Source: Phoenix dactylifera
Lineage: Eukaryota; Streptophyta; Magnoliopsida; Arecales; Arecaceae
Length of the DNA: 64,000 nucleotides
Direction of reading: 5' to 3'
Assembly (NCBI RefSeq): GCF_009389715.1
Contig: NC_052399.1
Location: 2,744,938-2,808,937, forward strand
The position numbers were made by a program, and so were the translations under genes. The notes beneath the pieces were generated by a model. The model saw nothing but the letters and a program-made list of their open reading frames with translations, made no database searches and had not been told where the DNA came from. This document shows, piece by piece, positions 36,247-48,680 of this stretch. Within the stretch, counting starts at the first letter, position 1, and each line of letters begins with the position of its first letter.

Positions 36247-39200
36247 GACAACTCGCTACCAGACAACACTTTTTATCTGTACACCAGAAATTCCTCTACT
36301 GCTTTTGGCCAAAGAAACAGTAGAAGAAGCATTTGATCTCTAAGAATATGGACCCCGAAAGTTCATACTGCTTTCACATGCCGTATTTAGTTTGCCAGCC
36401 ACGGTCTTCACGCCATCTCCACAGGACTCTTTTGCAGGAATCCTACATTTCCTCCATTTGGACCACTTGACTGTGCCCGGGGAAGCTCTTTGGTTGCGTG
36501 TTTCGGTATCCCACAGTAATTTAGGTCGCTTTCTTCTCCCATGCCAGTAGGAGATACTGAGCTTTCTCCCTCTCTTGTTTTCTTTCTATAATCACAAAGA
36601 GAACGTGATATGCGTCAAAGGGTTTACGATCCTTCCTCGCTAGTCGACAGTATGGAAAAGATTCGAAGTTTAGCTGCCAACTTGACGTAGAGGACCCGAC
36701 GTTCACATGGACTCTTTCTACTGCGTTTCTATCGAACAGTAGTTTTATACAGACTTACGATGGATCTATCTTTGCTTTGGAGATCTGTCAGATTAGCTGG
36801 GCCCGGAGTTGGATCTAGATGTTGAATGAAGCCTCACCTAAGATTCCAGCTCGAAGCAATATAAAATTATGTGCATGTCTCGGCTCAATCCCTGTCAAGT
36901 CCTTGTTTGCTGTGGTGAACCAGGGACCATTGAAGATAAATGTTAGGCATCCATTAAAATCCTGAAACATGCCCCGGTTATAGGGCAAAAATGTGGGACA
37001 AGTCATGTGGCTCGGTGTCCACCAGTTTGGTACCTTGCCAAACAAGTTGAACGACCATCAGACTTGGTGGTTGCAGTCTATTTAATTCAAGCGATAATTA
37101 TTAATATCTTACGAAATTCGTAGGCATGCACATCTAGCGGTGCACCGATGCATGCCGGATGATTAAGTCCACGCGAATCCAATTCAGATCTAGATCTAGC
37201 ATCCATATATAGTGTCTATACAACAATCATTCATCATTTTAAAAAGATAAATCGCATGATGCATCATTAATCTATGACTTCTTTTCGAAGCATCATCACA
37301 TGTACGTGTAGCTTGATAGCTATTCTTTTAGATCTGTAAATAGGAAGACACTAGTCATTTCAATAAGGGACTAAACTATTTAGATAGATCAAGATCTCAT
37401 TTTATCAGAAAAAGTTGACCGGTTTTCTAGTAAAACCCAAATCTATTGATTTTAGACTTTAGATTTGATTTTTATTTATTAGAAAAAGAGTATAAAAGTT
37501 GTATATAGGAAAATTACATCACATGCAACCTTTGGTTTCACTGCTCTCTAGGAAGTAAATATATGCACCTGTTCTTGATTAGGCACACTAGTTTATACAT
37601 GGATGAGGGACTAAAATATAGATGGCCACCTAAACAAGGGACTGGAGCATATATTTTTGGCCTCTATGTCTTGATCGCTAAATAGCATTAGAATAAGGAT
37701 TGGAAAGTTATTTCCATGGATCCATACATGTGCCTACACATACATACACATGCACATGCATGCGCGTGACCGGAGTTATAAATAATAAGTTTTAATTGTA
37801 CCGTTATACCATGCACATTTGTTGCATAATGAGAGCAACCGGTATTCTCTAACATCTCGGTAGTCCTTAACAAGTTAATATTATTTAAATAACGACAAGA
37901 CTAAATAACTTTAAGATTCTTTGCGGCATTTTTCATGCTATATCCTCAAAGCGCAGGTATGTTTCTAGCTAGCTTTTTAGAAATTGCAAAAAAATCCCTC
38001 CCTTTCTGAAAAGCATCCTTCCAGTGCCTATGGCTAAATTCAGACATAATCCCAATAAGATTTCTCGCAGTTTCAACTTCATTGGCCCTTGCAGAGGGAA
38101 AAAATAAACTTTTTTAGTTTTTGGAGGTGTAACCAGGGAAAATCCCATCATTTTAACAGTAAGCTTTCCCAACCATTTACTTTTCTCCATTCCGTAGCAA
38201 GTTCGCTCAGACGGTACCGTTAACTTTGTCGGTACCGTTAACTTTGTCGGGTATACTCTGGCTTTCAGCCCTATAGCTTGATTCCGGTCGAATTCTTCTC
38301 TCCTTATCTCAAAGGACAGGGTGAGCCCCACCAGCCTTTTTCCAGGGCCATAAGAAAATTATTAGATAGACTTTCCCATATTGGAATCATTGCATTGCAT
38401 AAAGAGATGATGAGACCTCAGATTAATTAGATGGTGATGTTGTTCCCAGAAAGAGACAAAACCAATGAATGAGACAGAGATGTTTGGGACCTCAATCTCC
38501 ATTGCAAAATTAGACTCTCATTTATTTATTATCTTGATTTGCTATTTTGCTCAGATCATTTTACCAGCATGGCAGCATAATTGACGAACCAAAACCACCT
38601 AAATTTTTACTTAATTGAGAAATTTCTTTAATTTTTATTATTATATTTCAAATGCCAACAATAATAGGATTAATCTCCCAAATGCACAACTCGAAATCAT
38701 CTTTTATGATTAGGTTACTTAGAGAAACCATCCTAATTTTTACTTGATTTTTCAATGATATCCAACGCACGTTCCAACTCTTTCATTTCATATACCTTGT
38801 TCTTCTTAAGAAGCAAATAGTATTTCCTATCAATTTGTCCCTGCCTAGAATGTGAGCAAATACATCATTTTGGCTATCTTATGTAGAGCTGAATTTGGTT
38901 TTTCCGGTGCTCTCATTGTCACTGTGAAGCTAAAGGGTATCATACCCTGGAGATTGCGGAGAGAGTTCCATATTTTTGAATTGTTGTGTTTCAAACATCA
39001 ATTATAGGATTAGTCCTCCCCAACGTTCATCTAAAAATCATCTTTAACAACTAGATTGCTTAGAGGACTCAGGAAGTTGTTATGTCCAAGTTTTCGGCCC
39101 CATGTTCTTTAGACCTTTGGGAAGCTTGGCCAGCTGATCCACTTGAATCCATCCACCGGTCGAATCCTCCTAATTTAACTGCATAGAATTTATCCTCCCA

Positions 39201-39440
39201 AATGGTAGGATTAGTCTACTTGAATCCAGCAATCATCTCTCATGGAAAACCTAGGAGCCATGCAGTTCTCTGTAAGCTAAGCAAGAGTTTATAGAATAAG
39301 GAAGTGTGGGTTGTGCGTAGGTCAACTATGGTAATCAGGTTGTTGACATTAACAAGTTGAAAACGAATCCTATAGCTACAGAGAGTAAACATATTGTGGA
39401 AAAATATTTCAGAAGATTGAAGGTTGGTGCTCCAGCAAAG
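36247..39440. other. Spacer between the repeat array and GT61-5
   Basis: A 3.2-kb AT-rich spacer. The minus-strand frame at 38331-37969 (120 codons) has no domain I recognise and includes a short tandem duplication. Sequence near 38990-39300 resembles the region upstream of GT61-4 in scattered blocks. No other feature is supported. Confidence 0.4.
38213..38248. repeat. Perfect 18-bp tandem duplication
   Basis: GGTACCGTTAACTTTGTC occurs twice head to tail without a mismatch. Confidence 0.9.
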
Positions 39441-41333
39441 ATGGCAAACAAGATGAAGTCCACAAGGAGCTCCGGCAGAGTCGAGTCCCGAAGTTTCAGA
39501 CTAGCAGTGTTCATCATCGGATGCTTGGTGCTCTCCACTTTTGTTGTCGTCTCTAAACCTCAAATAGATCCTTTTCTCACTAGTAAGTTTCTCTTCAGCA
39601 TTGGTCCTGCATTGGGTTACTTTCAATTGCTTAATTGCTCTGTTTGAGCGTGCTGCTAATGCTGAAAGGTATTGCAGGGAGTTCAGAGCCATTAAAGCCC
39701 ATAGGTCGGAATAATCTTGGAGCCAAAGGTACAGCAGATTCTCCAAAATTGGGTAGGCCACTCAATCCTGTACTTGTTCATATGGTTTTTGTGTTTAATG
39801 TTGCAATCTTGAGGTTTGATTTCATTATGTACTCTCATAAGAAAAATCAAATGAATCTAACAGAAAATTTCAAGCACTTTCGAGCAATCTAAAGAGGTCG
39901 TGCATACATATATCAACCATTATTCCTAGTAACAATGATAATAATGATAACAAAATGCCAATGGTGGTGATGATAGTGGTAAAGGTGGCGGATGGCAACA
40001 ACTGTAAACATAATGATCCTAATGATGATGATGAAATAACCAGAACATTTAGGTTCTAAAGAGCGAAAATGGATGGTGATGCTAGGCTCCCCAAAGCTTT
40101 TTTTCGAGTAATTACTTCCCATGTCTTGTTTTTTTTTAAAAAAAAAAAATTTGGTTCGCTTCATGTGAAGGTATGAAGGGAGAGAATATGAATCGAGGGA
40201 AGCCATTGTGCCATGTTTCAGAACGACGAGGAGACCTGTGCATAATGGATGGCGACATTAGAATTCATCAGAACACTTCCTCCATTATACTCGTGGAACC
40301 CAGTGGAAGAAATGAATTATGGCGAGTTAGACCTTACCCACGCAAGGGAGCCGACAATGACTTCAACCAAATTAGAGAACTGACGGTTAAATCGAGCAAA
40401 GAGGCAATACAATGCACCATAAACCACAGCATCCCTGCTATAGTCTTTTCAGTCAGTGGATACACAGGAAACCTCTTCCATGATTTCACCGATCTTTTGG
40501 TTCCCCTCTTCTTAACTGCTCGCCAATTCAATGGAGAAGTCCAATTCATCGTGACCGACGTGAAGCATTGGTGGATCGACAAGTACCTGCCCGTGTTTCG
40601 AGGGCTCTCCAAATACCAACTCATCGAATTTGGCAGGGACGATCAGGTTCATTGTTTCAAGCACATGATCGTGGGTCTCCGACGCCACAAGGAGCTAAGC
40701 ATCGACCCCACGAAGGCTCCTCATGGGTATTCTATGGTCCATTTCACTCAATTTATGAGAAGCACCTACGAGTTGGGGAGAGACACCGTAGCTAGAATTG
40801 AAGAATACCCCCATAAGAAGCCAAGGCTGCTCATCATATCAAGGAAGCAGTCACGGGCGATCACAAATGTTAAGAGGATAGCTCAAATGGCAGAGGAATT
40901 GGGCTATGAGGTGGTTGCTGCCGAGGCCAATTCACTGTCTAATATTACTCGTTTTGCCCAAATAGTTAACTCCTGCGACGTGATGATGGGAGTGCATGGA
41001 GCTGGGCTCACCAATATGGTGTTCCTCCCACCGCAAGCGACGGTGATCCAAATAGTACCGTGGGGCAGGCTGGAAACAATAGCTAGGAAGGACTTTGGGG
41101 ACCCAGCCAAGGACATGAAGCTAAACTACTTGCAATATAGTATTAGTGCACAGGAGAGCACTCTGATGAAGCTGTATCCTAGAAACCACCCTGTGTTCAA
41201 GAACCCCTCCTCATTCCACAACCGTGGGTGGGATCTGGTGAAGACTACGTTCATGGAGAAGCAGAACGTGAAGCTTGATTTGAGCAGGTTCAGGGATGTT
41301 CTGTGGAAAGCCCTCGAGAATCTCATGCAGTAG
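39441..41333 (+). CDS. GT61 glycosyltransferase 5, short-stem form
   Basis: Exons: 39441-39582, 39678-39752, 40171-41333; 459 residues, both introns phase 1. The start at MANKMKSTRSS matches the MANK start of GT61-4; an in-frame ATG at 39357 would add 28 residues with no counterpart. Anchor at about residues 22-42 (LAVFIIGCLVLSTFVVVS). Only one stem exon remains (ending SPKLG), so the stem is about 40 residues and has no extra cysteine pair. The catalytic exon has LCHVSERRGDLC, SGYTGNLFHDFTDLLVPLF and DVMMGVHGAGLTN near residue 347. I found no further exon in the 418-base second intron. Closest to GT61-4, perhaps 60-65% in the catalytic part by eye. Predicted Golgi type II enzyme. Confidence 0.9.
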
Positions 41334-44300
41334 AAGAGTGCATGGTGGCATTAACCTCTTGGAGAACCCCTTTTCCATGTTTGAATTCATTCTTTGTGGT
41401 CAAGAATGTCGTGTGCTTAAATAGTGTCGCAAGAGAGAGAAGGCTATGGTGCAATAAATTACAAAGTGGTGGACTAAATGTGAATCTCGAACTAAGTACG
41501 CCACTATATATGTATACCCTTTTTCTTCTTACAAAATTTTATGTTTGAGAGGTTTTTTTTTCTTTTTTCTTTTGTGTTTTTGGAAAAAGAGATGGAAACA
41601 TTTTTGTCTTAAATTGAAACAAATAATAAATCCAGTGGCATGGTTATTTCTTGGTTAGATTGTACATCTTTTTTTATTGATTCTTTTTCCATCAAGAACA
41701 AATGAGCTGTCGGCTTAGCTGTCTTGGAAACATGATTGAAAGCATCCGGAATTTGACCCACCAAGGAGATGGCCGCTACCATTCCTTGATTAGCTGGCCA
41801 TTGACAAAGATTGATTGACCAAGCCAATAATTGTAAGCAATCCATCTCCATTCACATGAAGTTTAAACCTTCCCGAGCTACGAGATTTAACCTGATAAAA
41901 AATCCTGAAACAGAGCATTGATGAACGAAACAGAGCAAAGGATATAAATTTGATAATACTTAAAAGCTTGCTTACGAAAGGTGCAAATTTACGGCTAGCT
42001 TTCAACTCTTAAGCGGCCTAGAAAATACAAAAAGGTGTTAAGCCCGTATCCCTCTCCGAAAGAAAGGGTCCAAAGCTGAAAAAATAAACCATTAAAGGGC
42101 TCCTCGCATGTTTATATTGTTATTCTGGATTTCATAATACACCACTTTTCTTAATGAACACACTTCCTTTGAAGTCTCCCTTGGGAAATTAGCTAATAGC
42201 CAGGCAAGCACAAGAAAAGTCAATTCATTGGTGATAGATTTCATTCAGCACAATGACACGACTCACCAATAAATATCAATTACACTGGTGATCTTTAGCT
42301 GGAAACCAAATGTAAACATGATGGTTGTACTTTTTTACACTTTAAAGGCCCGGCTCTACGGAGGAAAAAAACAAGGGAAAAATAAAACAAAGAGAAGTCT
42401 GGGAAGCCTTGGCCGCCCAGCGTGGGACTAGACAGGTTGTTGGCTTGGCCATCTCCAAAAGTGTTTGATGGAATAGCCAAGTTAGAGTCCACAAAATTAG
42501 GCCGGTCTTTATTTGAATTCTTTTTTTTATTTCGTGGCCTCATGGCAGATTCACCCATGCAGAGCGGTGTTATTTGGCGTCGCCTCGCCGGTTGCCGTCA
42601 ACTTTTTGGGATCCACCCCCCGTACCGTGTAATAATGACAAATAGAAGGATTGATCCCCGGGTGGGGAAGGCATGTCATTTCCAGAAGCCGTTAGGTAGC
42701 AGGACAATTATTGGTAGCTCCAGCCGCTGGAGTTTTAACCACCGTGTGTCGTTTGGCTTTTGATTTCCTGGAGAAGAAGAATATAGGATAAGTCACGAAG
42801 CATATACATACATACATACATACCTATATGGAATCTTGTGAACATCTTTAAACAATAAGAATCTTAGAAGTAATATATTGGGGTGTAAATGTGCTGGGCT
42901 TTTGACCACGAGATCAAAAGGCCCAAAAGGCATCTTTCCATTAGCTGGATGCAAAATTGAAGAGCACAGCTGTTAAATTCTTTCTCATCTTGCATTATTC
43001 TGCATCCTCTGGCTGTGATGTTGGAAGGGCAAATCAACTTTGGACACTAGAATGGTGTGCGTCGCAATCAATAATTTATTTTCTAAAAGCATGAAAAAAA
43101 TCATTTATTTATCTCTAATTTGAAAAATATGAAATTTACTATTTTTAGCTAAAAAAATTAGTTGAGAGCAACAATTGTTACATCAGTTGGTTGGCACGTC
43201 TTGTCCAAGAGCTTACGCCATAAGAGAGAGAGAGAATTGGATCAGAATATTGCAATTAATGGTGCTTTGTTGTATGCTCAAAATAGCTTATTGGTAATGC
43301 TTAATGTCCTTTTTCGACCCTCTGGATGACAGAACTAGATCATTATGATCCATTCTTGGAGTCAAAAAAAGTTAACATATTTTCATGGGCAATCTTTGGT
43401 TAGTCCAAGCAAAACCACCGACAATCACCTAGTAGAAGTGATGTAAGCTCCCTACCTGAGGTAACCGATAAACATTCCATGCAAGTGGTTGCATTCTAGA
43501 TCGTGCTTTATGGCATAAGCTTATTGAAAACTTGGTTACCTAATAGTCTAAAGTGAACCATGAGGTTGTTGGTTCATGTGGAACCATGATGTGGTTTTTT
43601 CTACCAATCAAGGACTAGAGCTTGTGTTTTGTACAAATGTCAAGTATGCAAGATGTCCAGTTACATGTTTTCCTCAAAATTGGTTCTGCAATTCTTTTGG
43701 CTCCTTTGAACATGAAGTGCCGTAGCTGAACTCCCCTCCGGCTTCAGTCAGCTTGTTAATTGTTGCCACTCCTCTCCTTCGGGTTGATGTCTCCATTTAG
43801 AACCCTAATGAGCCCGTTCCCGCTATGTATACATATGTATATAAGAAAAGGTTAAATTTGTCATTCAACTTTGTTTCTAAAGTGACATATCATGATATGT
43901 AGTCTTATCTCCGGCCTTGGTATGTTAATCAAAACTTGTAATTCTTCACATATCTGCCGTTCGTGTATAATTCAGATCATATTGAAGTCAGTTAAGCACG
44001 AGTTAAGCATATTGAAATCAACTTTGAAATATGCTTGAGCATCACTTCCCTCAAAATTATATGCTTGAGCATCAAATCTCAATTCCTCTTTGTAGTTATG
44101 CGCGAACTATTGTAAGTTAATGCTCCTGGACCATCCTTTGTTTATGTCCACCAATACACCAACTGAAAAGGATGCCAAATATATCCCCTTTATTAAAGGC
44201 AGATTCTCTTTTTACTAGTTTGGTAGGTTCATATCATCCCATTATTAATAACCTTCATGGTGGAAAGTGATGAAAAATTGTGAATTAGATTGTTAGTCAT

Positions 44301-44702
44301 ATTGTTTGCTCAAATTAGATTTAAATTATATTGTCTCAACTGCATAAAATGTATTAGTCCCCATATTCCACATTCATGGACACAAATATGTATCTTTTCC
44401 ATTAGTCTGAGAGGAATAAAACAGGGCAGTGATGGAAGCAGAAGAAATTTTGCTTGATGGCTATCTACACCATTGAAAGTTGATTGAACCTCGAAATCAC
44501 TTCTTTTGCCATATTTTTTTAACTAATAATGTATAAAAGTAAAATTAACATCTTCTGATGCTTTGCACCATACACTCATATCGATCATCTTACAAGAAAA
44601 TACAAAATCATTACAATATTGAAGAACCCAAAAAAAAGAGAAGAAAAAAAAGAGAAATGAATGGGGATCGAGGAGATCATCTAGTTCCAACAGTCAAAAG
44701 AC
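41334..44702. other. Spacer between convergent GT61-5 and GT61-6
   Basis: This 3.4-kb stretch separates the 3' ends of two convergent genes. Minus-strand frames at 42005-41609 read in two registers (for example LVNQSLSMA and QGMVAAISLVGQIPDAF) and look somewhat protein-like, but I do not recognise them. A frame at 42422-42763 is also unknown. A CATA microsatellite lies near 42803-42822. The rest is AT-rich. Confidence 0.4.
42803..42822. repeat. (CATA)n microsatellite
   Basis: Five near-perfect four-base units. Confidence 0.85.
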
Positions 44703-46634
44703 TTAGCTGGTGACATTGTGAGGTAGGTGCTTGAGAGCTTCCATCAGAGTGTTCCTAAGCCTGCCCAAGTGAGGCCTCACATTTTGATTGTCCAAGTACA
44801 CAGACTTGAGCGTATTCCACCCCTGTTTGTGGATTTTGTAGGGGTTCGTCAGCACAGGATGGTCCTTGGGGTATTGCTCGCTGAGAGTGCTCTCATCCGC
44901 TTGGATTTTGTACTCGAAGTAGTTGAGCTCTAATTCCTTTGCGGGATCCTGGAAGGTTTCTCTGGCGAGCCATTCCAGGCCGCCCATGGGCACAACCTGA
45001 ATGATCACAGCCCCTGCAGGGAGGAAAACCATGTTGGTGAGCCCGGCGCCATGGACTCCGATCATCACATCGGCCGAGTTCACTAGCCTCGCAAACTTGG
45101 CTACTTCGGTGCTAATATCAGGCTGGCCGATCCTCACGTCGAACCCCAAGCTCATTGCCATGTCCGCCATCCCCCTCTCGTTCAAGAATTTTCTTGTCTT
45201 CTGGCGAGACAGGATCAACAGCCTTGGCCGCCTCCTTATGTCCCATTCATCCTCCGGAGGCGCCGCGGTTGCTCGTTCCAGTCCGAGTGCCTCTCTCAGC
45301 ATCGCTTTGAAATCGACAATGGAGTATCCAGTAGGAGTCCTCGAAGCATCGACGCCTAGTACCTTGTGGAAGCTCGGCCCCATGATCACCCGAGGGAAGC
45401 ACCGCACCGTACTCTCTTGCTCGCTCTCCACGTCGATGATCTCGTAGTTGGAGAGCTGCTTGAAGATCAAGCTGAATTTGCTCACCCACCACGATTTGAA
45501 GTCGGAGATCAAGAAGTGGACCTCGCCATGGAACTGATAGGAGCTTATGAAGAGCGGGACTAACACATCGATGAAGTCGTGGAAGAGGTTGCCGGCATAG
45601 CCTCCCACAGAGAAGATCATGGCAGGGACTGTATGGTTTGTGGTGCATTCGGGAGGCAGATGATGGCTGTTTGATGCTTTCAATGACCATTCTTTTACAT
45701 TGGCAATGGCTACGGCATCATTCTTGCGAGCATAAGGCTTGATCTTCCTTTCTTGCCTCCTCGACATAGGTTGGACAAACACAGTGCGAGAGCTTCCATG
45801 CACCCTTATATCGCCCTCCGCATCGCAAGTATCGGATCTCTTGCTTGTCTCGTAGCATATCGGTTTCCCCATGTCGACCGCGGTGCCGTTTCCTTCATCA
45901 TCTTCATCCTCTGCAAATCAAAATTAGCAGTACAACCTTTAGGACAAAGAGGCCTCATCCATTTCTCGATGGTTGTCTGAATTATTGAAAAGGTCTCTTA
46001 ACTTTGACGAACCTTTCGCTGGATGTTATAATTCAATGATTTTGTGAATAATTCATAGATTATTTACTCCTCACCAAAAAAAAAAAAAAAATTCATAGAT
46101 TAATTACTCACACCCTTCTTTTTGACAAATATTAGATTGTCTACGTAATATCCTTGACTAAAAGAACAACTAACAGCAGCTAATTGTTGAAATTTAGATT
46201 GCTGTCAACTGTCAGTATTTATTGTCATCTCTGCCATTCTTTCTCTTGCGCTAGCGCTTATATCATTGCATTCTCTAAGTACATCTGGAATGGAAGCTAC
46301 CTTGCAGATCCGTGACCATCAAAAGATTTGTTGCTGTTGGTACCATTAATTTCGAGGGTGCCTGTGATTTCCCTGCAAGAGCAATAGTTCTAGTTATATA
46401 AAAGATCTCAAGAAGAACTAGAAAGAATTCCCTCAAAAGAACTAGAGACAGAGACGGACCATATGGATACGAGCAATAGCGAAGCTTGATGAGAGAGAGG
46501 ATGGAAAGGGAAAGGATCATGGATGCTATGATGAAGGCATTCCCTATCCTCCAGGGCTCTGGCCTGCCAAAACTCCTTGAAGTCTTCATCTCTCTTCCTC
46601 CTTGTTTCTCTTTTCCTCCCGACTCCCTCCTCAT
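44703..46634 (-). CDS. GT61 glycosyltransferase 6, inverted and divergent
   Basis: Minus-strand exons: 46634-46460 (or 46589-46460), 46372-46301, 45910-44703; 484 residues from the first ATG or 469 from the second, both introns phase 1. The second ATG (MKTSRSFGRPEPW) aligns with the GT61-2 start, and a TATA box sits only about 25-30 bases before the first ATG, so the second is more likely. Anchor: FIIASMILSLSILSLI. One stem exon of 24 codons. The last exon begins with an acidic run (EDEDDEGN), then ICYETSKRSDTC, GGYAGNLFHDFIDVLVPLF and NSADVMIGVHGAGLTN, where SAD replaces the SCD of the other five. It is GC-richer and less similar than the tandem five, so it probably belongs to an older branch. 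Predicted Golgi type II glycosyltransferase. Confidence 0.9.
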
Positions 46635-46657
46635 CGCAGTCTTCGACCTTCGGAGTT

Positions 46658-46663
46658 CTTATA
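46658..46663 (-). promoter_or_regulatory. TATA box of GT61-6
   Basis: GGTATAAGAA on the minus strand. With normal spacing transcription would start at about 46635-46628, on top of the upstream ATG (46634). That favours translation from the ATG at 46589. Confidence 0.5.
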
Positions 46664-46679
46664 CCAAGGGAAGGTAGGC

Positions 46680-47563
46680 GATTAGTTTATTTTGGCGTTT
46701 TTTTTTTTTTGGTTTTGAAAGGAGACTACATATCATAGGCGAAAAGGTGAAGGCCAGTTGCAAAACGTTTATAGCATACCGATTGTTCTTAATAACTCTT
46801 GCACAAACTAAGTCCAATCAACAAAAGACTCTTGTACGAGGAAGAGACAAAAGAGTGAAGAGGTTTGTTACCCCTAACTTAGCTGTAACTTCTTTTGATC
46901 GCAATAGATTCTGCCATTCTGGTTTCAAAACCTCTCTGTAAAATGGAGGTGGGTTTCCACTGCTTTCTCTCACAGGGGGAGGGGAAAAAGGAAGGAAGGA
47001 AGAAAGAGTCCAAAACCTAGTTACCGTTTTAGACATTCGGCTAAGTCTAATAATTGCATTGCTTTACATTAGGGAAAGATTTCAGTTCAAATATCTCGGT
47101 AATGATTCCTGGGTGCTCAAGTTGACCCAAGTAATTCTAATGCGTGGTCCTCTCATCACTATTTTCGGAATAACCAAAAACGAAAAACTTTAGTCTCATT
47201 TTTGATAGACTTGACCCTTTGACAAGGACACTAATTATGAATGACAAAATTATCAAAGAAACAGTTTTAGTCTTCTGGAATTTTAAGAACATCTTTCTTT
47301 ATCAATAAATATTATTATAGCGTTAGTTTAATCTATTGAAAATTCTAGTTCTTTGCTTAAAGAAAGTAATGAGATTATAAAAAAAATGAAGTCCAGCCTA
47401 TTAAGATTCAGAAAGATTAGATAGGAATTCCAGATATGCTGCCTATTAAAAAAACTAGGCAGAGTTGACATGTAGAAGCTTGGACAGCTCAACTTAAATG
47501 GCAATAGTAATTCAGTGCGTGTGTGATATTCATAAGCTGTTTGGCTTTTATTATTCTGTTAAA
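46680..47563. other. Upstream flank of GT61-6
   Basis: AT-rich sequence with no recognisable gene. A block AGTTGACATGTAGAAGCTTG followed by GACAGCT (about 47464-47490) recurs at about 48037-48063, beyond the 217-bp duplication. Confidence 0.45.
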
Positions 47564-47997
47564 TATTTTTAACAGAAGTAAGGGATTGTCATTTTCAAAG
47601 TTGGAACATTGAGCCTGAGCTTGATTGATGCAGGATCAACTAGGGGAAGATGCTCCTGATATTTCCAAACCTAGCTATAGTTTTATTTTAAATCATCGCC
47701 GACACTCGATCGATGCCATCTCTTATAAAGACATCTTGACCACATGGCATACAAAGATGAGGGGCCCTTTGGAACTACACTATTTTTAACAGAAGTAAGG
47801 GATTGTCATTTTCAAAGTTGGAACATTGAGCCTGAGCTTGATTGATGCAGGATCAACTAGGGGAAGATGCTCCTGATATTTCCAAACCTAGCTATAGTTT
47901 TATTTTAAATCATCGCCGACGCTCGATCGATGCCATCTCTTATAAAGACATCTTGACCACATGGCATACAAAGATGAGGGGCCCTTTGGAACTACGC
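47564..47997. repeat. Recent 217-bp tandem duplication
   Basis: Two head-to-tail copies (47564-47780 and 47781-47997) starting TATTTTTAACAGAAGTAAGG. I see only two mismatches: GACACTCG against GACGCTCG, and ACTACACTAT against ACTACGCTAT. About 99% identity marks a very young duplication. There is no coding content. Confidence 0.92.
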
Positions 47998-48159
47998 TAT
48001 TTTATCCATGTCTTCTAACAACCAAATTATGATGGCGGAGTTGACACGTAGAAGCTTGGACAGCTAAACTTGATGGACTTTTCATGTGCTTGCAAAATAG
48101 GAAGCAACTGAGAATGCTCATGTCAAGGTCTTGAAATATTAACAAATTCCTGGTAGACT

Positions 48160-48680
48160 TCCCCTTTTTTTTCGCATATAACCCCCTAATATTAATTCTC
48201 AAGAGAAAAAGAAAATTTAAATGAACTTTCCTAGAGAGCCATATAAATGTTTAAAATGGCTGTCGGTGCATACTGCATAAGAATTACAACTTGTGAAATT
48301 TATATAAGTCTACCCTCTCTTTTTTTTTTGCATATAACCCCCTAACATTAATTCTCAAGAGGAAAATTAAAATGAACTTTTCTAGAGAGCCATATAAATG
48401 TTTAAAATGACCGTTGGTGCATAAACATCACAACTTGAGAAATTTATATAAGTCTACCCCCCTAACCTTCTTTAAGAGAAAAAGAAAATTAAAATCACCT
48501 TTCCTAGAGAGCCATATAAATGCTTAAAATGACTGTCGGTGCATAAGTATCACAACTTGTGAAATTTATATAACCCCTTAACATTCTTGAAAAAGAAAAT
48601 TAAAATGAGCTTTCCTAGAGATCCATATAAAATGTTTAAAATGACCATCGGTGCATAAGCATCACAACTTGTGAAATTAT
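48160..48680. repeat. Tandem array, unit about 110-150 bp, four copies
   Basis: CTAGAGAGCCATATAAATG with small changes recurs at about 48231, 48382, 48504 and 48615. Each is followed by TTTAAAATGACNGTNGGTGC, then CATCACAACTTGTGAAATTT and a run like AACCCCCTAACATT. Units differ by point changes and indels. No open frame runs through the array. Confidence 0.85.

Noticed and set aside
39357-39440. Upstream in-frame ATG extending GT61-5 by 28 residues
   Set aside because: The extension has no counterpart in paralogues, whereas MANK at 39441 matches GT61-4. It would also place a longer charged tail before the anchor.
41609-42005. Protein-like minus-strand frames after GT61-5 considered as a gene or pseudogene
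   Set aside because: Two short registers without a recognised domain or plausible splice structure. A database search would be needed to support anything.
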